Origin: Chara braunii | Lineage: Eukaryota > Streptophyta > Charophyceae > Charales > Characeae | Direction: 5' to 3' | Assembly: GCA_003427395.1 (NCBI GenBank) | Contig: BFEA01000093.1 | Span: 1,867,123-1,894,969 of the forward strand | DNA: 27,847 nucleotides | Shown here: in pieces, positions 8,421 to 18,954 of the stretch | How positions within the stretch are numbered: the stretch's first letter is position 1 | Layout of the letters: each line of letters opens with the position of its first letter | Notes under the pieces: model-generated | The model's input: the letters and a program-made list of their open reading frames with translations, nothing else | What the model was told of the DNA's origin: nothing | Database searches by the model: none | Position numbers and translations under genes: made by a program

Positions 8421-9895
8421 TTAAACTAAAAATTGCATTCTTGTCGCTATCGTAACCATTCTATTCAATCTACATAAGGCCACACCAAAACATTAGCGTC
8501 TCAATTTGCGTTTGCATGTAGGTTTAATTTGGTCTCGGGTGGCACGTGCCTCCTTAGTATAGCCCTCGAAAACTACCCTTAACCAGTCCGCCTCCTCTAT
8601 AAAATATAAAAGATAATACAAGCAGGGCAACAACTCGGTTGGGATATGGACCACCAGACGTACGGTTGTCGCACCCGTTTAAAGCGACAAAAATTATATC
8701 GGATGGTGCGGCGCTTCAACGTTGTCAAGCGCATCGATCCCGCGGGGGAATCCTCACGGCCACGTCACGCAGGATTTTGCAAGATTTCTTCGCAGTGGAG
8801 CTTTTATCGCTCCAGTCGAATGCGCCAGGTGCACCTCTCTCGAACCCCTACGATAGAAAAAGAGTCACGCGAGGCATAACTTTACTTCTGGCCAAGGGAC
8901 TGTCACCACCATTGTACAGTTGTATCCCAGTTGAGCTATCGAACCATGTGCGAAAGTTGCTCAGGCGCAATCGCAGAGGTGGCCCAGCCGAGGGCGTTTC
9001 TCGTACACCGTAGCATAAAGGGTACGCTCGGTCGAACGCCTTAATCGGATCCGTACGAGAACCAATGCTCTAGGGGTTGGTTTCCCAAGCACGACTTTGC
9101 CCCGGTCAACTAGGACGATTCATCTAGCCACGTGATACACTTCACAAAAATAATACAAGCTGCGTACATAAATCTTTCGTAGTCCCTGTTTCATATTCGA
9201 CCCATAACGTTTTGACAACATAAGTAAATATGTGTCTCACGCAAGGCTTTGAATAAATATCATAGAGACGTAAACCTTGTCATATCGACCACCCATGCAT
9301 GGATACGCAAGCAGTCATAAGGATGTTGTACTATGTGGTACCCATAAATATGTGGGTCTCAATGATTTCAAGGGTTGCTTTTGACTCTCAGGGGTTGGCT
9401 AAGACGCGTTTTGAGGGGTTTCAACGCTAGACAATTGTGAAGACAATCGCGAGCCCTACCTTTTTTTGTACACTGCGGAGAGAAGTCGTAGACGGGGTTC
9501 AGCCCTTTATGGCAATCAACAACCTCTGAGTTTGGAAACGGGACTTCATCTTCGGAGGCTTCGAACAAGGTCGAGGGGTTTGGTTGTGACGGCCACCACA
9601 GATCTAAACGTTAAACTATAGAGATATAAAAACTAGAAATGAAATGAGGTTTCTATTTTTGCTCACCTCAACGCTTGCTCAAAGCTTACGCATGATCAAG
9701 ATAGACCGCGTGATTACACGAAATATGAACATAGCGGGGTAAAGAATACGAGGTGATCACTCTCACAATCACGGTTTTACTTTTTTCAAAATATAAACAT
9801 AATCGCAGACAAAGTTAAATCCGGACTTCAACTGATAAAACATACTTGCAATCATATCAAAGATTCGACAATGACAGAGCATGCACTACACGGGG
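8421..9895. other. spacer between MULE-like copies A and B, with two tRNA-like A boxes
   Basis: AACTCGGTTGGGATATGG (8632-8649, plus) and TAGCTCAACTGGGATAC (8932-8948, minus) resemble tRNA D-arms and may be heads of old SINEs facing each other. A 124-codon frame at 8639-9013 has no recognisable domain. The rest shows no gene, element end or RNA. Confidence 0.4.
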
Positions 9896-10230
9896 TATAG
9901 CACACCGAACATGTTTGAAGCTTTTCTGAACGTCCGAACATGTTCGGGTGTTCGGTCGAACGCCTCCCGAATGTGCTCGGTGGAACATATTAAAAAAAAA
10001 AAAAAAAGAAACTTTTTATTTTTGGATTTTTAACTCGAGTTTCGTTACGAATTTGAGTACACTTCCCAGGAAAAAATTGTTTGTATTAGTATTTTACGTA
10101 ACATATATTTTTTTCAGATTTTTAGGAGTACTGTTTTTTTATGTTCGCGTTCGGAGAGTTTCGGCGCTTGTTCGCGTTTGGTCCCGAACGTTTGGGTGCG
10201 GTCACTGAACCCGAACTCGATGCTACACAG
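9896..10230. mobile_element. MULE-like non-autonomous element, copy B (inverted relative to A)
   Basis: The reverse complement follows copy A along its length: CTGTGTAGCATCG end (10218-10230), GAACGCGAACAAGCGCCG, an ATATATGTTACGTAAAATAC segment, CAAATTCGTAACGAAA, an A/T run, GAACACCCGAACATGTTCGG and the GTGCTA end (9899-9904). It lacks the roughly 460-bp insertion seen in A. No clear flanking duplication remains. Confidence 0.8.
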
Positions 10231-10307
10231 GGGTTAACTTTAACCACTCCTTGCCTTAATCGTACAAGGCCCAACCTTTGTCCAACCTTTTAAAAGAAAG
10301 TATTCAG

Positions 10308-10563
10308 TCGTTTTTAAACTGTGGTTCAATAAAGATCCAGGTAAAAGCTCATAGAAACAATTTATCCCACATATGCTAGACATTGGGTTGAGTAGCGAGA
10401 TGGAGTTAAACCTCGTAGGATCAGACCGATCCTACGAGTCGGATCCCACAGATGCTAGGATTGGGTTGAGTAGCGTTTTTAAACTGTGGTTCAATAAAGT
10501 TGAGTCGGAAACAAATCTGTTATCAAAATATAACAGAAGACAATCCTCGTAGGATCAGACCGA
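10308..10563. repeat. local rearranged duplication with a perfect hairpin
   Basis: TTTTTAAACTGTGGTTCAAT plus AAAG occurs near 10310 and again near 10475. ATTGGGTTGAGTAGCG occurs near 10382 and 10460. CTCGTAGGATC-AGACC-GATCCTACGAG (10412-10438) is a perfect 11-bp stem with a 5-base loop, and its left half with loop recurs at 10545-10562. Confidence 0.85.
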
Positions 10564-10732
10564 AACTATTGCGATCTCGAACGGAAACAACAAAATAAAA
10601 TTACAACTCAGCACAGGGGAAATTTCAAAGTTAAACCTTTTAAGTGTATAGAGAATAAACTCTCATATCAACTCTCACTCCAACTTATATGACTATGTCT
10701 AAGTTTACCTCAAAATGGGTGTCAAAAGAATA

Positions 10733-11220
10733 AGAAAAATTGTGATAGCATCGCCCCTATACAAAGTGGATCGCCAAGTTTTTTTTTATCAAACTATAAT
10801 ATAACTCCTTGAAATTAAGAAAAATTTTAACAGCACCCCTTTTAGCGAAGGTGTTTTTTCATAATTTATACTCATCTGAGTATGAAATTTGAGAATGATC
10901 TTTAACTTCAGAGAGTCAAATTTTGTTCAACACTTTGATTTAGTAAGTATTTGGGCATCATCTCCGTTAGAGAAGTTGGCTTCTCATATGAATTTGAAGA
11001 CAAAATTTGAACTCTACTAAAACAAAATTTAATTAACTTTTAAAATTTGTAGAAATTTCGGCAGCATTTCTTATAGCGAAAGTGTCTTTCTACAATTTAT
11101 ACAAGGCAAAATGTAAATTGTAAAAAATCATTATAACTTCACAAAACTAAGTTTTGTTTGACTCCCCGATTTAGTAAAAATTTGTGCAGCACCTCCTCAT
11201 AGTGGAGAAGTGCATACAAT
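10733..11220. repeat. degenerate tandem repeat, about five units of roughly 110 bp
   Basis: A core like GAAATTT-N-GCAGCACC-N-TAGCGAAG-N-GTG recurs near 10733, 10821, 10943, 11053 and 11173. A second shared block (AACTTCA-N-GTCAAATTTTGTT-N-GATTTAGTAA) sits between some units. The order of blocks is constant, so this is an old tandem array. I do not recognise the family. Confidence 0.7.
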
Positions 11221-11360
11221 AACGGTAAGTCTCTCGCTGAAAATCCTTAGGTTTTTTTTTTTTTTTTTTAATTAGACATGTTTGAGGTAGGGTAAGATAA
11301 CTCATTGATCTTTCATATTATTAATATGTACTGATTTTTTATATGGTATAACGTTAGGTC

Positions 11361-12062
11361 ATTCTGCTTAGAAACAATACCTAACATGTTTCAAGTTATA
11401 CATGAATATGTTGCACAAATATTTATCTCTTTTTTAGGCAAAACAATGCTGACTCGCCCTGAATCGTTTGAATATTCACTATTTAAGTGAACTCTTTGAT
11501 TTGTCTTCAAAATATGGCATGAGACTGAACCATTCTGCTTAGAAACAATGTTCAGCGTGCTCAGTTTACTTACAAGTATGCTTTTGATTTTAATTTTTTT
11601 CCTAGTGGTATGACTTAAGTTGAATCATTTTTCTTAGAAACAATGTTTTTCATATGCAAATATCGATAAATATTTTATATATATACTCGTTTGTATTTTT
11701 TTGTGTGTGGCTTCAGGTTAAACTATTTTGCTTATAAACAATGCTTACCCTTTCATCAGAATTTCCCTTCAAAATTAAACATAGACTGAATCATTTTTTT
11801 AATAAACAATATTCAACGTATTTCAAAGTCACGTTGAAGCATGAAGTTTGATCATTTTGTTAAACTTTATTCAAAAACCTAAAAAAGAAACAAAGAGATC
11901 AAACCATTATACTTAGAAACAATGCTTGACCTCAAAAGTCAGATATATAAACTTTCAAAAAGGAGTATATTAGTCAAACCATTATACTTAGAAACGATGT
12001 AAGGTTTTTTATAAAACTAACAAAAAACATAGTATTTTATCATTATGCTTAGAAATAATGTT
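11361..12062. repeat. array of eight degenerate repeats, core CATTNTGCTTAGAAACAATG
   Basis: Cores lie near 11361, 11530, 11625, 11721, 11790, 11903, 11978 and 12039, with steps of about 60 to 170 bases. The best copies share CATTCTGCTTAGAAACAATG. The AT-rich spacers are not obviously alike. The irregular, imperfect spacing rules out a CRISPR array. Confidence 0.8.
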
Positions 12063-12380
12063 CATCATTTGAGCATGGTAACCGCCCGGACGTCCGGACC
12101 GGGTTCCAGACAGTCCGCTGTTCGGTCCCGATGTCTGGATGGAGGCTCCATGGGCAAAAATCAAAAAAAAAAAGGGGGCGGCCCAAGATGTCTATCAGGT
12201 TCTAACCACCCCTGGAAAAATAATGGGGTGATTTTTAAGTGTCATTTCACTCCACCGAACATGGCGTAGAGGTTTAGACACAAAACACTGCAGGTGTTTG
12301 AGGTGGCGGGTTTCGCACAGGCCCGAGCAATTTCAAAGCGACCGGTTCGACGTGGCGCCCGCCGCTCCTGCCCGTTAGGG

Positions 12381-12381
12381 G

Positions 12382-12466
<85 letters not shown>
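12381..12466. repeat. compound (GATA)n-(GA)n microsatellite
   Basis: About eight GATA units (12381-12411) pass directly into about 27 GA units (12412-12466). Confidence 0.98.
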
Positions 12467-12467
<1 letters not shown>

Positions 12468-12782
12468 ACTGACAGTGCTGCCAGTCTGAAGACTTTGAGG
12501 TTCTGAATTGAACTGCAAAGTTTGAACTTTCAAGTTATATATGAAGCTATGAACTTAAATTACTAAATCCAAAGTTTAAAGTTCAAAGTTAATCATACTT
12601 CTTTTAAAAATAAATTATCTGTTTCTTTAGTCTTGTGTCTGCTTTGCACTGTTTGCAACTCTGTATGTCTGTTGTTAAATGTGCTGGTTGATTTGCTGCA
12701 AGACTCGTGCTCTGCTGCCTGAACTACAGAGTGCAAAGCAGATAAGTGTCTGCCAACACCCCCACCCAACCTCCCCACCACC

Positions 12783-12785
<3 letters not shown>

Positions 12786-12831
<46 letters not shown>
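12786..12831. repeat. poly(T) tract, about 46 bp
   Basis: Uninterrupted T run inside the 2.1-kb MULE-like element. Confidence 0.97.
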
Positions 12832-13048
12832 CAGAGCGCTACTCTTTCCTAGCAATCCCATATATACCCAAGAGCCTAGCTCAGTCCCCCTCTACCCCCA
12901 CCCCCATATATAGATATCCCCCTCTATCCCCACCCCCGTATATAGATATCCTGTGTGTGTACATCAGCTCATCTGTACTGTGCTAGGTTGGGGGTCAAGT
13001 ACATGGGGTGCCAATCCAGAACCAACTAATAGGTCGCTACTGTCGGGA

Positions 13049-13112
13049 GGTTGCGGGTCTGAAGAAAGAACAGAACCTTCAACGCCAGAGCTCTACCAAT
13101 TGAGCTACCATC
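13049..13112 (-). mobile_element. tRNA-like unit 1
   Basis: On the minus strand an A box TAGCTCAATTGGTAGAGC (13090-13107) is followed by a B-box-like CTTCAGACCCGCAACC (13049-13064). The A box is that of a nearly intact tRNA D-arm. The T-arm is diverged and acceptor pairing is poor, so it is a tRNA-derived retroposon head or tRNA pseudogene. Confidence 0.7.
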
Positions 13113-13200
13113 TTCTTGTCCCACCTCGTACCAACTACTGGTACCGGTAGTACATACGTGGACGGTGAGACACCAAGTATGCCACAGGCGGCGACACGGG

Positions 13201-13270
13201 GGTTATTGCGAATTGAACCCACGACCTCCTGAGTGCCACCTGAATGCTTTACCAACTGAGGTACACCCAG
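13201..13270 (-). mobile_element. tRNA-like unit 2
   Basis: On the minus strand TACCTCAGTTGGTAAAGC (13246-13263) is an A box and GTGGGTTCAATTCGC (13208-13222) a B box. Spacing fits a tRNA, but several T-stem and acceptor pairs are lost. It lies about 90 bases upstream of unit 1 in the same orientation, so the pair may be one dimeric SINE. Confidence 0.7.
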
Positions 13271-13395
13271 TTGGCTCCCATTTCAACGAACGTCACCGCC
13301 CTGGAGATTTTGATTCCGAGAATTCACTGCCCGGAAACGAAAGGCGGCCAAGATGTTTGTTTCCTTGGCAGCCCCTGCTGTGTTCAGACAGTGGT

Positions 13396-13431
13396 CGCCT
13401 CTCTCTCCCTCTTTCTCTCTCTCTCTTTGTT

Positions 13432-13467
<36 letters not shown>
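13396..13467. repeat. (CT)n-rich tract
   Basis: Imperfect CT/TTTC repeats. Together with the (GA)n tract at 13875-13921 it could form an inverted pair. Long Ser/Leu reading frames here are artefacts of the repeat. Confidence 0.95.
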
Positions 13468-13470
<3 letters not shown>

Positions 13471-13523
13471 CATTCTTTCTTTGTGGTTGTGTCTTTTTGT
13501 CTGTCTGTGCGATGTTATGCGTG

Positions 13524-13668
13524 AAGACATAGAGTATTGGAGCCTGAGAGGGATAAGGGTAAATGTCCATAAGCAGGTGATGGAGGAGGAGAGCAATGAA
13601 GAGAGAAAGAGTGACAGATAGAGGAAGAGAGAAAGGACGTCCGCAGGGGCAACATAGAGTATTGGAGC
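13524..13668. repeat. short direct repeat
   Basis: ACATAGAGTATTGGAGC occurs near 13527 and again near 13652, about 125 bases apart in GA-rich DNA. Confidence 0.8.
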
Positions 13669-13872
13669 AGAAGGAGCTTGAAGAGGATCCCAACGAAGGA
13701 TACAAAGGGGTGGAGAAACACTACAAGAGAGAGAGAGGCAGTAGACCCCGGAGAGAAGAGGATGGGTAAAAGCGGATTGGTGGGGGGATGATCAGGAGGG
13801 GAAAATGGATGGCACAAATTGAAAGATAGAATCGAACAGACGGGGCCGGAGGCACGACGAAGAAAAAAAGGG

Positions 13873-13874
<2 letters not shown>

Positions 13875-13921
<47 letters not shown>
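13875..13921. repeat. (GA)n microsatellite
   Basis: About 23 GA units within a longer purine-rich stretch (13850-13982) that runs up to the assembly gap. Confidence 0.97.
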
Positions 13922-13926
<5 letters not shown>

Positions 13927-13983
13927 GGAAGAAAGGGCGAAGGGAGGGACAGAGAGAGAGGAAAGGAAGAAAGGGCAAAGTGA

Positions 13984-13999
13984 NNNNNNNNNNNNNNNN
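13984..13999. other. assembly gap (16 N)
   Basis: Sixteen ambiguous bases between a purine-rich tract and a T run. True length unknown, so the size of the surrounding element is uncertain. Confidence 0.99.
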
Positions 14000-14034
14000 T
14001 TTTTTTTGGGTTCGGATATTTTTGCACGCCGGGG

Positions 14035-14200
14035 ATCGGTCCGGACTGTCCGGTGTTCGGTGATATCCGGATCACCGGACAGTCCGTACCGATCCAGACA
14101 TTGGTCCGGAAGACAGTCCGGAAGTGTCTGGTGTCCGGTGATGTCTGGACCGGTCCAGACACTGGTCCGGAAGATAGTTCGGAAGTGTCCAGTGTTCGGA
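14035..14200. repeat. hairpin plus tandem repeat in the right arm of the 2.1-kb element
   Basis: GGATCGGTCCGGACTGTCCG-GTG pairs with its downstream complement ending near 14096 over 23 positions with one mismatch. It is followed by two copies of a roughly 60-bp unit, CCAGACAYTGGTCCGGAAGA onward, starting near 14094 and 14154. Confidence 0.85.
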
Positions 14201-14224
14201 TCCGCGGTTACCATGCATTTGAGC

Positions 14225-16620
14225 GACCCAGTTAAATGCATGAAAAATCCACTTTCCTCCCACCTTTCCCAATTCATCCGTTATTCTGATTTCAACCATA
14301 AAACAAAGTGAAGATCCACGCATGCATTCCTTTCACTTAGTTCGATTGGATGATGAAAAGTAATAAACACCATAAGAAAACACATGCATACCTCTCAAAC
14401 AAAGTAGAGAGATATAGTGGTAGGGGCATTATTAACTCGCACATGGCGGAAATAAGTTATTCATATTAATTTTGTACCTCTTGAGCCTCGCCTTAGTTTC
14501 GACAGAGCTCCCGCAATCGATGGGGGGAACCTCCCACAAAGGTATTGACACGGATTATGGATTTTCAATCTCGTCTGCCGCCTGCCTCTCTATATGAATA
14601 GACTACACTTAGAATGAGAAACGCATGAAAAAATAATAATTAAATCTCTCAGATACAACGGATGTGCACTCAGACTCGCGTGAGAGAGTCGTCGAATCTT
14701 TAATGGTCTGAAGGCCAACAATAGTGGCGAAAAAAAAGCAGTAAGACAATCAAACTACGGTCAAATACTAAGTAAAACGGCGCCCAACAGTCCTCGAAGT
14801 CGCAACAACAACCATCTTGCAGAACTTTACCACGCCCTCAAAACAAAATGTCACCCTCTCTAATCAAACTGCATTCACGCAGCCTATAATGGCAATGTTC
14901 ATATGAAGCGCACACAATGTGCTCTATTTAAATTGCATGAAAAAAACAGGAAAGACTCAACGAGGCACCGCGCGCACAGTTACCGTAAGCAGTAACAACC
15001 TCGGTAACTACATATAGCAATGAAGTGCAGTGAAAGACACAACAATACACAGTATACATAGAAAAGCAAGGGTAACATGATTAATTGAATGAAGATGCAA
15101 CATTCAGCAGTAGTAGCAGCCTTTAGTACTGCATCGCGGTACATGATTGCGATATCCCACAGCAATTGCAACAACAATAAGGGAACAACATGATCAACTC
15201 TTCCTTTGCTCAACGCTTCAACTTTGACCCTATAGCCACTCGAAACAAAGTCATGGATCTCAATAACAACAACGGAGGTACATACAGGTGTCGACCATGC
15301 AAGTCACCGCCATGAGCAGTACGAACTCCCACCATTCGTACCCGCTCCTTGTGGTAACCTTAACCTTTTTGACATCTCTAACTCCAAGTTATGAAATGCT
15401 AAGAGATCAACAAGCTAAGCTCTTTCGGTTTGTATTTGTACTGGGAATCATAGTCAACCGATATTTTTATCCTTATTGAACTCACAATACTCCATTTACG
15501 CCACGTGCTAGGTGAATGTGTCGCCTTAGCCAAACCTCACTTGATCAGGGCTTTCGAAATATATGTTAACATTTATGTGAGCCTGGACCAGGATGTCTCT
15601 GGTCTCGCTTTGCCTAAGCATAACTTGCCACCGTCTGAGTCCTCACCGGCATGTTCATCTTCGAGCCTCCCACAACAGATCGTGGTTGGTTGACGGCGCA
15701 TTCATGTTGGATAGAGGAACCTTACTAGCGCCTCGAATCCACGGAAATCCCAGTTTTGTACCAAAATGAGAATATTTTTTTTTCAAGTTGGGAAAATTGC
15801 TCTCCGATAAAAATTGTGGCTTCATGTCTTTTGGCATATTCTTTCATCCATAGCTCAAGAAAAGGTAAGCTTCACGCGTCTAGATAAACCCTGTCTCTCT
15901 CCTCCCTCTCGTGTGCGAACTGTCCACCACCGTGCCGCTCGGGAGTACTACGGTCGAGACGAGAAGCTCGACTAATCATGGTGAAGAGCCCGATCACGAG
16001 GATGATCGACAATCGAGGGAGTGAAGGGGATGGCTTTGCGTAACAATATAGGCATTATGGGCAGCAACTCGATTACGAGCATCGCGCGATTACCAACAAC
16101 ACACAACTCTCATGCACCATCCGTGACAAAGCAGAATAAAGTTTATGCTATAACTTGGTCAGGTGCATTGTCAAAATCCCTTGGCAAGTCGACACGCAAT
16201 TCGCAACATAGCTCGACTCTCGGTTCATCCCACATCACAAGTTCTTCAGCATTGAGTAAGTCTCTCTCTCTTATCCTAACTCCCCATCGGATGCACATGC
16301 GCCTACTACCGCTGGCTATACCAACATTTGGATTGAACCTTCCCCTAAAATTTGGGAAGGTTCGTCACCTCCAATAGAAATTTCAACCAGCGCGCAGCCT
16401 GCACCACATGTCATACCAAAATCACCAACTTATCATCTAATCTAACACTACCACCTCGAACGCAGCACCCAAAAACCTCCATCTAGGATCTTTCCCCGTC
16501 CAAATGCATTAAGAATCGGGCAAGGTATGCCCTTCCTTGTCCGTCATGTCCATCATTTCCGGCATCTTCGCGTACTTTGTTTCCTGACTAACTCCTAATT
16601 TATTAACCAAGCACTCATAT
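14225..16620. other. long spacer without recognised genes
   Basis: Mixed composition and less AT-biased than its surroundings. Open frames of 60-118 codons (for example 16021-16377) show no domain. I found no LTR pair, reverse-transcriptase motif or RNA. An old, unrecognised retroelement cannot be excluded. Confidence 0.45.
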
Positions 16621-16623
16621 CTT

Positions 16624-16848
16624 AGTTGTCGCTTTGAAGTTAACTCCCCCGTATTTTCCTAAGTAATATCGTAGTTGAACTCGCACGGTCCCAAAATTTC
16701 CTACTCATATCTTCGTCCGCCCATTTTCATCATGAAATGGGCACGAACGACCTTCTTTCTCCGGTTACACCTCCCCCCCCTTTTTCGTTTTTTTCACCAT
16801 CTTCTTCCTTCAAGTTGTCGCTTTGAAGTTAATTCCCCCGTATTTTCC
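16624..16848. repeat. 36-bp direct repeat, 189 bp apart
   Basis: AGTTGTCGCTTTGAAGTTAA followed by CTCCCCCGTATTTTCC at 16624-16659 recurs at 16813-16848 with a single change (C to T). Confidence 0.92.
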
Positions 16849-17284
16849 AACAACGCTCCAACACAACCTGACCCGTTCTGCAACTCTAATTATCCTAAGG
16901 ATACTTCGGAGGGAGCCAACTACTCTACGGTCCGATTACTCTTGCGCTCCTATACCCAAGTCTGATGGACAATTCGCACGTTAATATTGTTGCGAGCCTC
17001 TGCTAGAATTTCCCCTGGTCTCGCCCTACTTCGACACAATTCATCTCTTGTCGGGTCCTACAGGCACACTCACGAGCAAACCTCTCACTGCATATCGTGG
17101 TTCTGGGCGATGCACCGCATGGGGTTTCGGCCCTTAGGTCGAGCACCCATGGCTTATATGCACGTTGACCCTCTCGGTCCGTGCTTCAAGACACATGATA
17201 GAAGGATTTTGCAAGTATCCCGCCCGCATAGGCACTTCCCTGTCCGACAGGCGCTGGATAATGACTAAGAGATATAATCATCTG
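16849..17284. other. spacer without recognised genes
   Basis: A 93-codon frame (16987-17268) of balanced composition has no recognisable domain. Nothing else is seen. Confidence 0.45.
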
Positions 17285-17405
17285 AACTGACCGGCCTTAG
17301 GTAATTCAAAATTGTAGTATATCACTCATTTGCTTTCAGTGGAGTCTGAACTCGGGTCTGTATTTCAACTGCTCATGGTTATGCCAACTGAGCTAAGCTA
17401 GTAGG
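17285..17405 (-). mobile_element. tRNA-derived SINE, copy 2 (with A and B boxes)
   Basis: Minus strand: A box TTAGCTCAGTTGGCATAACC (17378-17397), B box GAGTTCAGACTCC (17341-17353), then about 45 bases ending in GGCCGGTCAGTT (17285-17296). Order, spacing and end word match the copy at 3352-3440, so this defines a SINE family with a tRNA-like head and a conserved 3' end. Confidence 0.78.
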
Positions 17406-17731
17406 TCTATTTACCGGGCTCGGAACCAATATCGTACCTAGTTTCAAACGGAACAAATAAAAATTAAAATAAATGAAGAAAAATAAAATAAAAAAAATCA
17501 GGTACTAGTAGGGGAGAAAGAGAAGCCAAATGGTACCCCTTCGGTCTCACCGATCAGGCTTACACATCAACACTTGACATCCAATAGATCCTTCATAAGT
17601 GACAATGAATCTCCACGTAGAATTCATTGTCCAAGTAATCTCCCTTGAAATGTTACTGAGCTCGTATACTGTTGGTAGATTTTATCGATGTAAAATCAAA
17701 TCGATATCTGAAGTCGAAACAACGGAATTGA

Positions 17732-17870
17732 GGTGTTGACCTCGAGTATAACAGACAGTTGCCTTGCCACTGCAACCGTGACCTGGTGTTTAAAACTAAA
17801 GTTATATCTATTGTGACATTCAACCTATCACAACATGGTTGCGGGAGTCTGGTTTGAACCGACAACCTAA
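17732..17870 (-). mobile_element. two tRNA-like fragments in tandem
   Basis: The minus strand shows a perfect B box GGTTCAAACC (17851-17860). A second A/B-like pair (GGTTGCAGTGGCAAGGC at 17761-17777, CTCGAGGTCAACACC at 17732-17746) lies downstream in the same orientation. Cloverleaf folding is incomplete. Likely decayed SINEs. Confidence 0.45.
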
Positions 17871-17874
17871 GAAT

Positions 17875-18954
17875 AAAGTTAATATTTTTGTATCAGGCAT
17901 TGAGTGCAAACTAAATGAATATACCGTAATTATGAGATACTTTATTTTTTCAATCGTAACTGGTTCCCAGACCGAGGAGAGAGGCACGTCGGATTAATTG
18001 TCACATGAATATAGGACAAAATTGACGTCTTAGGTGTGGAGTAAAGGTTTAGTATTATCCGATAAAAGATAATAAGTCATTTCGAACAGGGAGGTAGTTA
18101 AGTATGTTTGTTTCTGTGCATGTGTACATATGTGTGAGAGACAAAGAAACAAATAATCTAATATATGGTTGAGGGCACGTGATTAGAGTAGCCACTAAGG
18201 AAAAATATTATCTTTTCCATAAAAATAAACTTGAAAACTAAATGCTGCCTACCAGATTGTGTGCATTCTCACTTGCCCAAAAGATCCTAATGTTGGTGGT
18301 GGTTGTACAAACTTACAACAAAGAGAGACTGCTTTTGACTTGACAATATACTTACATTTGGGATTGTTAGTATTAAGTATGTATGCCGCTCACCCAAACA
18401 TATGATTCATTTAGACAACAAACATCATTAAATTTAGACTAAGTTGTGAGGTAAGAGTTATTTGTATTGCAATATTGCATTGTTAAAATTTCAATGGACA
18501 TTCTTTTTATTCATGCAAATATCTTATGAACAAGATATGCACAAAATAAAAAGATTAACTTCTTGGTACGTTTGACTTATGCTATGATGCTAATAAGCGA
18601 CATGTTTTTTTGTTTTTTTTTTAATTAAATTTTATTTGAAGGATGTTTTCTTATAGCTTGTTTAAACGAAGCATATCATAAGTGGTGATTTTACTTTTTG
18701 GCTTCAAAATGTTTATATGTTTTTTATTTTTTTTTATTTTATGTACTTTTTTTTTTCCTTTAGTAAATCATTTTAAGCGAGACATTGAAAGGTATCATAA
18801 TGCTCCGACTCTAGTACTTTTGGTTTTGGGGAGTACTTTTATATGGTGATGGATAAAAAATATGATGATTGGTTTAGGTACCTATTTTGGGCAAATTATA
18901 TGTTTGCACTGCATAAAACGAACTATGTTTTTGTCATAATTTATTACTTATTGG
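17875..18954. other. AT-rich spacer without recognised genes
   Basis: Low-complexity AT-rich DNA with T tracts. No open frame of interest, RNA or element end is seen. Confidence 0.6.

Larger units (their letters stand above)
12066..14224. mobile_element. MULE-like element with perfect 9-bp duplication, carrying captured repeats
   Basis: CATTTGAGC at 12066-12074 is repeated at 14216-14224. Inside, the ends are inverted: ATGGTAACCGC at the left (12075-12085) and GCGGTTACCAT at the right (14204-14214). Both terminal regions are rich in TCCGGAC/GTCTGG words; the right one (14035-14215) is longer. The 9-bp duplication points to a Mutator-like element. The interior holds (GATA)n-(GA)n, a T tract, two tRNA-like units, (CT)n, (GA)n and an assembly gap, but no transposase. 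It is related by its ends to 3565-3938. Confidence 0.82.

Noticed and set aside
8639-9013. 124-codon plus-strand open frame
   Set aside because: No recognisable domain, tRNA-like sequences at both ends, and no splice or expression support.
11361-12062. Regularly recurring short repeat, considered as a CRISPR array
   Set aside because: Repeats are imperfect, spacing varies more than twofold, no cas genes are present, and the window is eukaryotic.
13049-13270. Possible functional tRNA genes
   Set aside because: Boxes are good but acceptor and T-stem pairing is poor and no T-run terminator follows, so they are tRNA-derived elements.
13384-13978. Long Ser/Leu- and Arg/Glu-rich reading frames
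   Set aside because: They are translations of (CT)n and (GA)n tracts without domain content.
14225-17280. Possible LTR retrotransposon
   Set aside because: No matching long terminal repeats, primer-binding site or reverse-transcriptase motifs could be found by eye.
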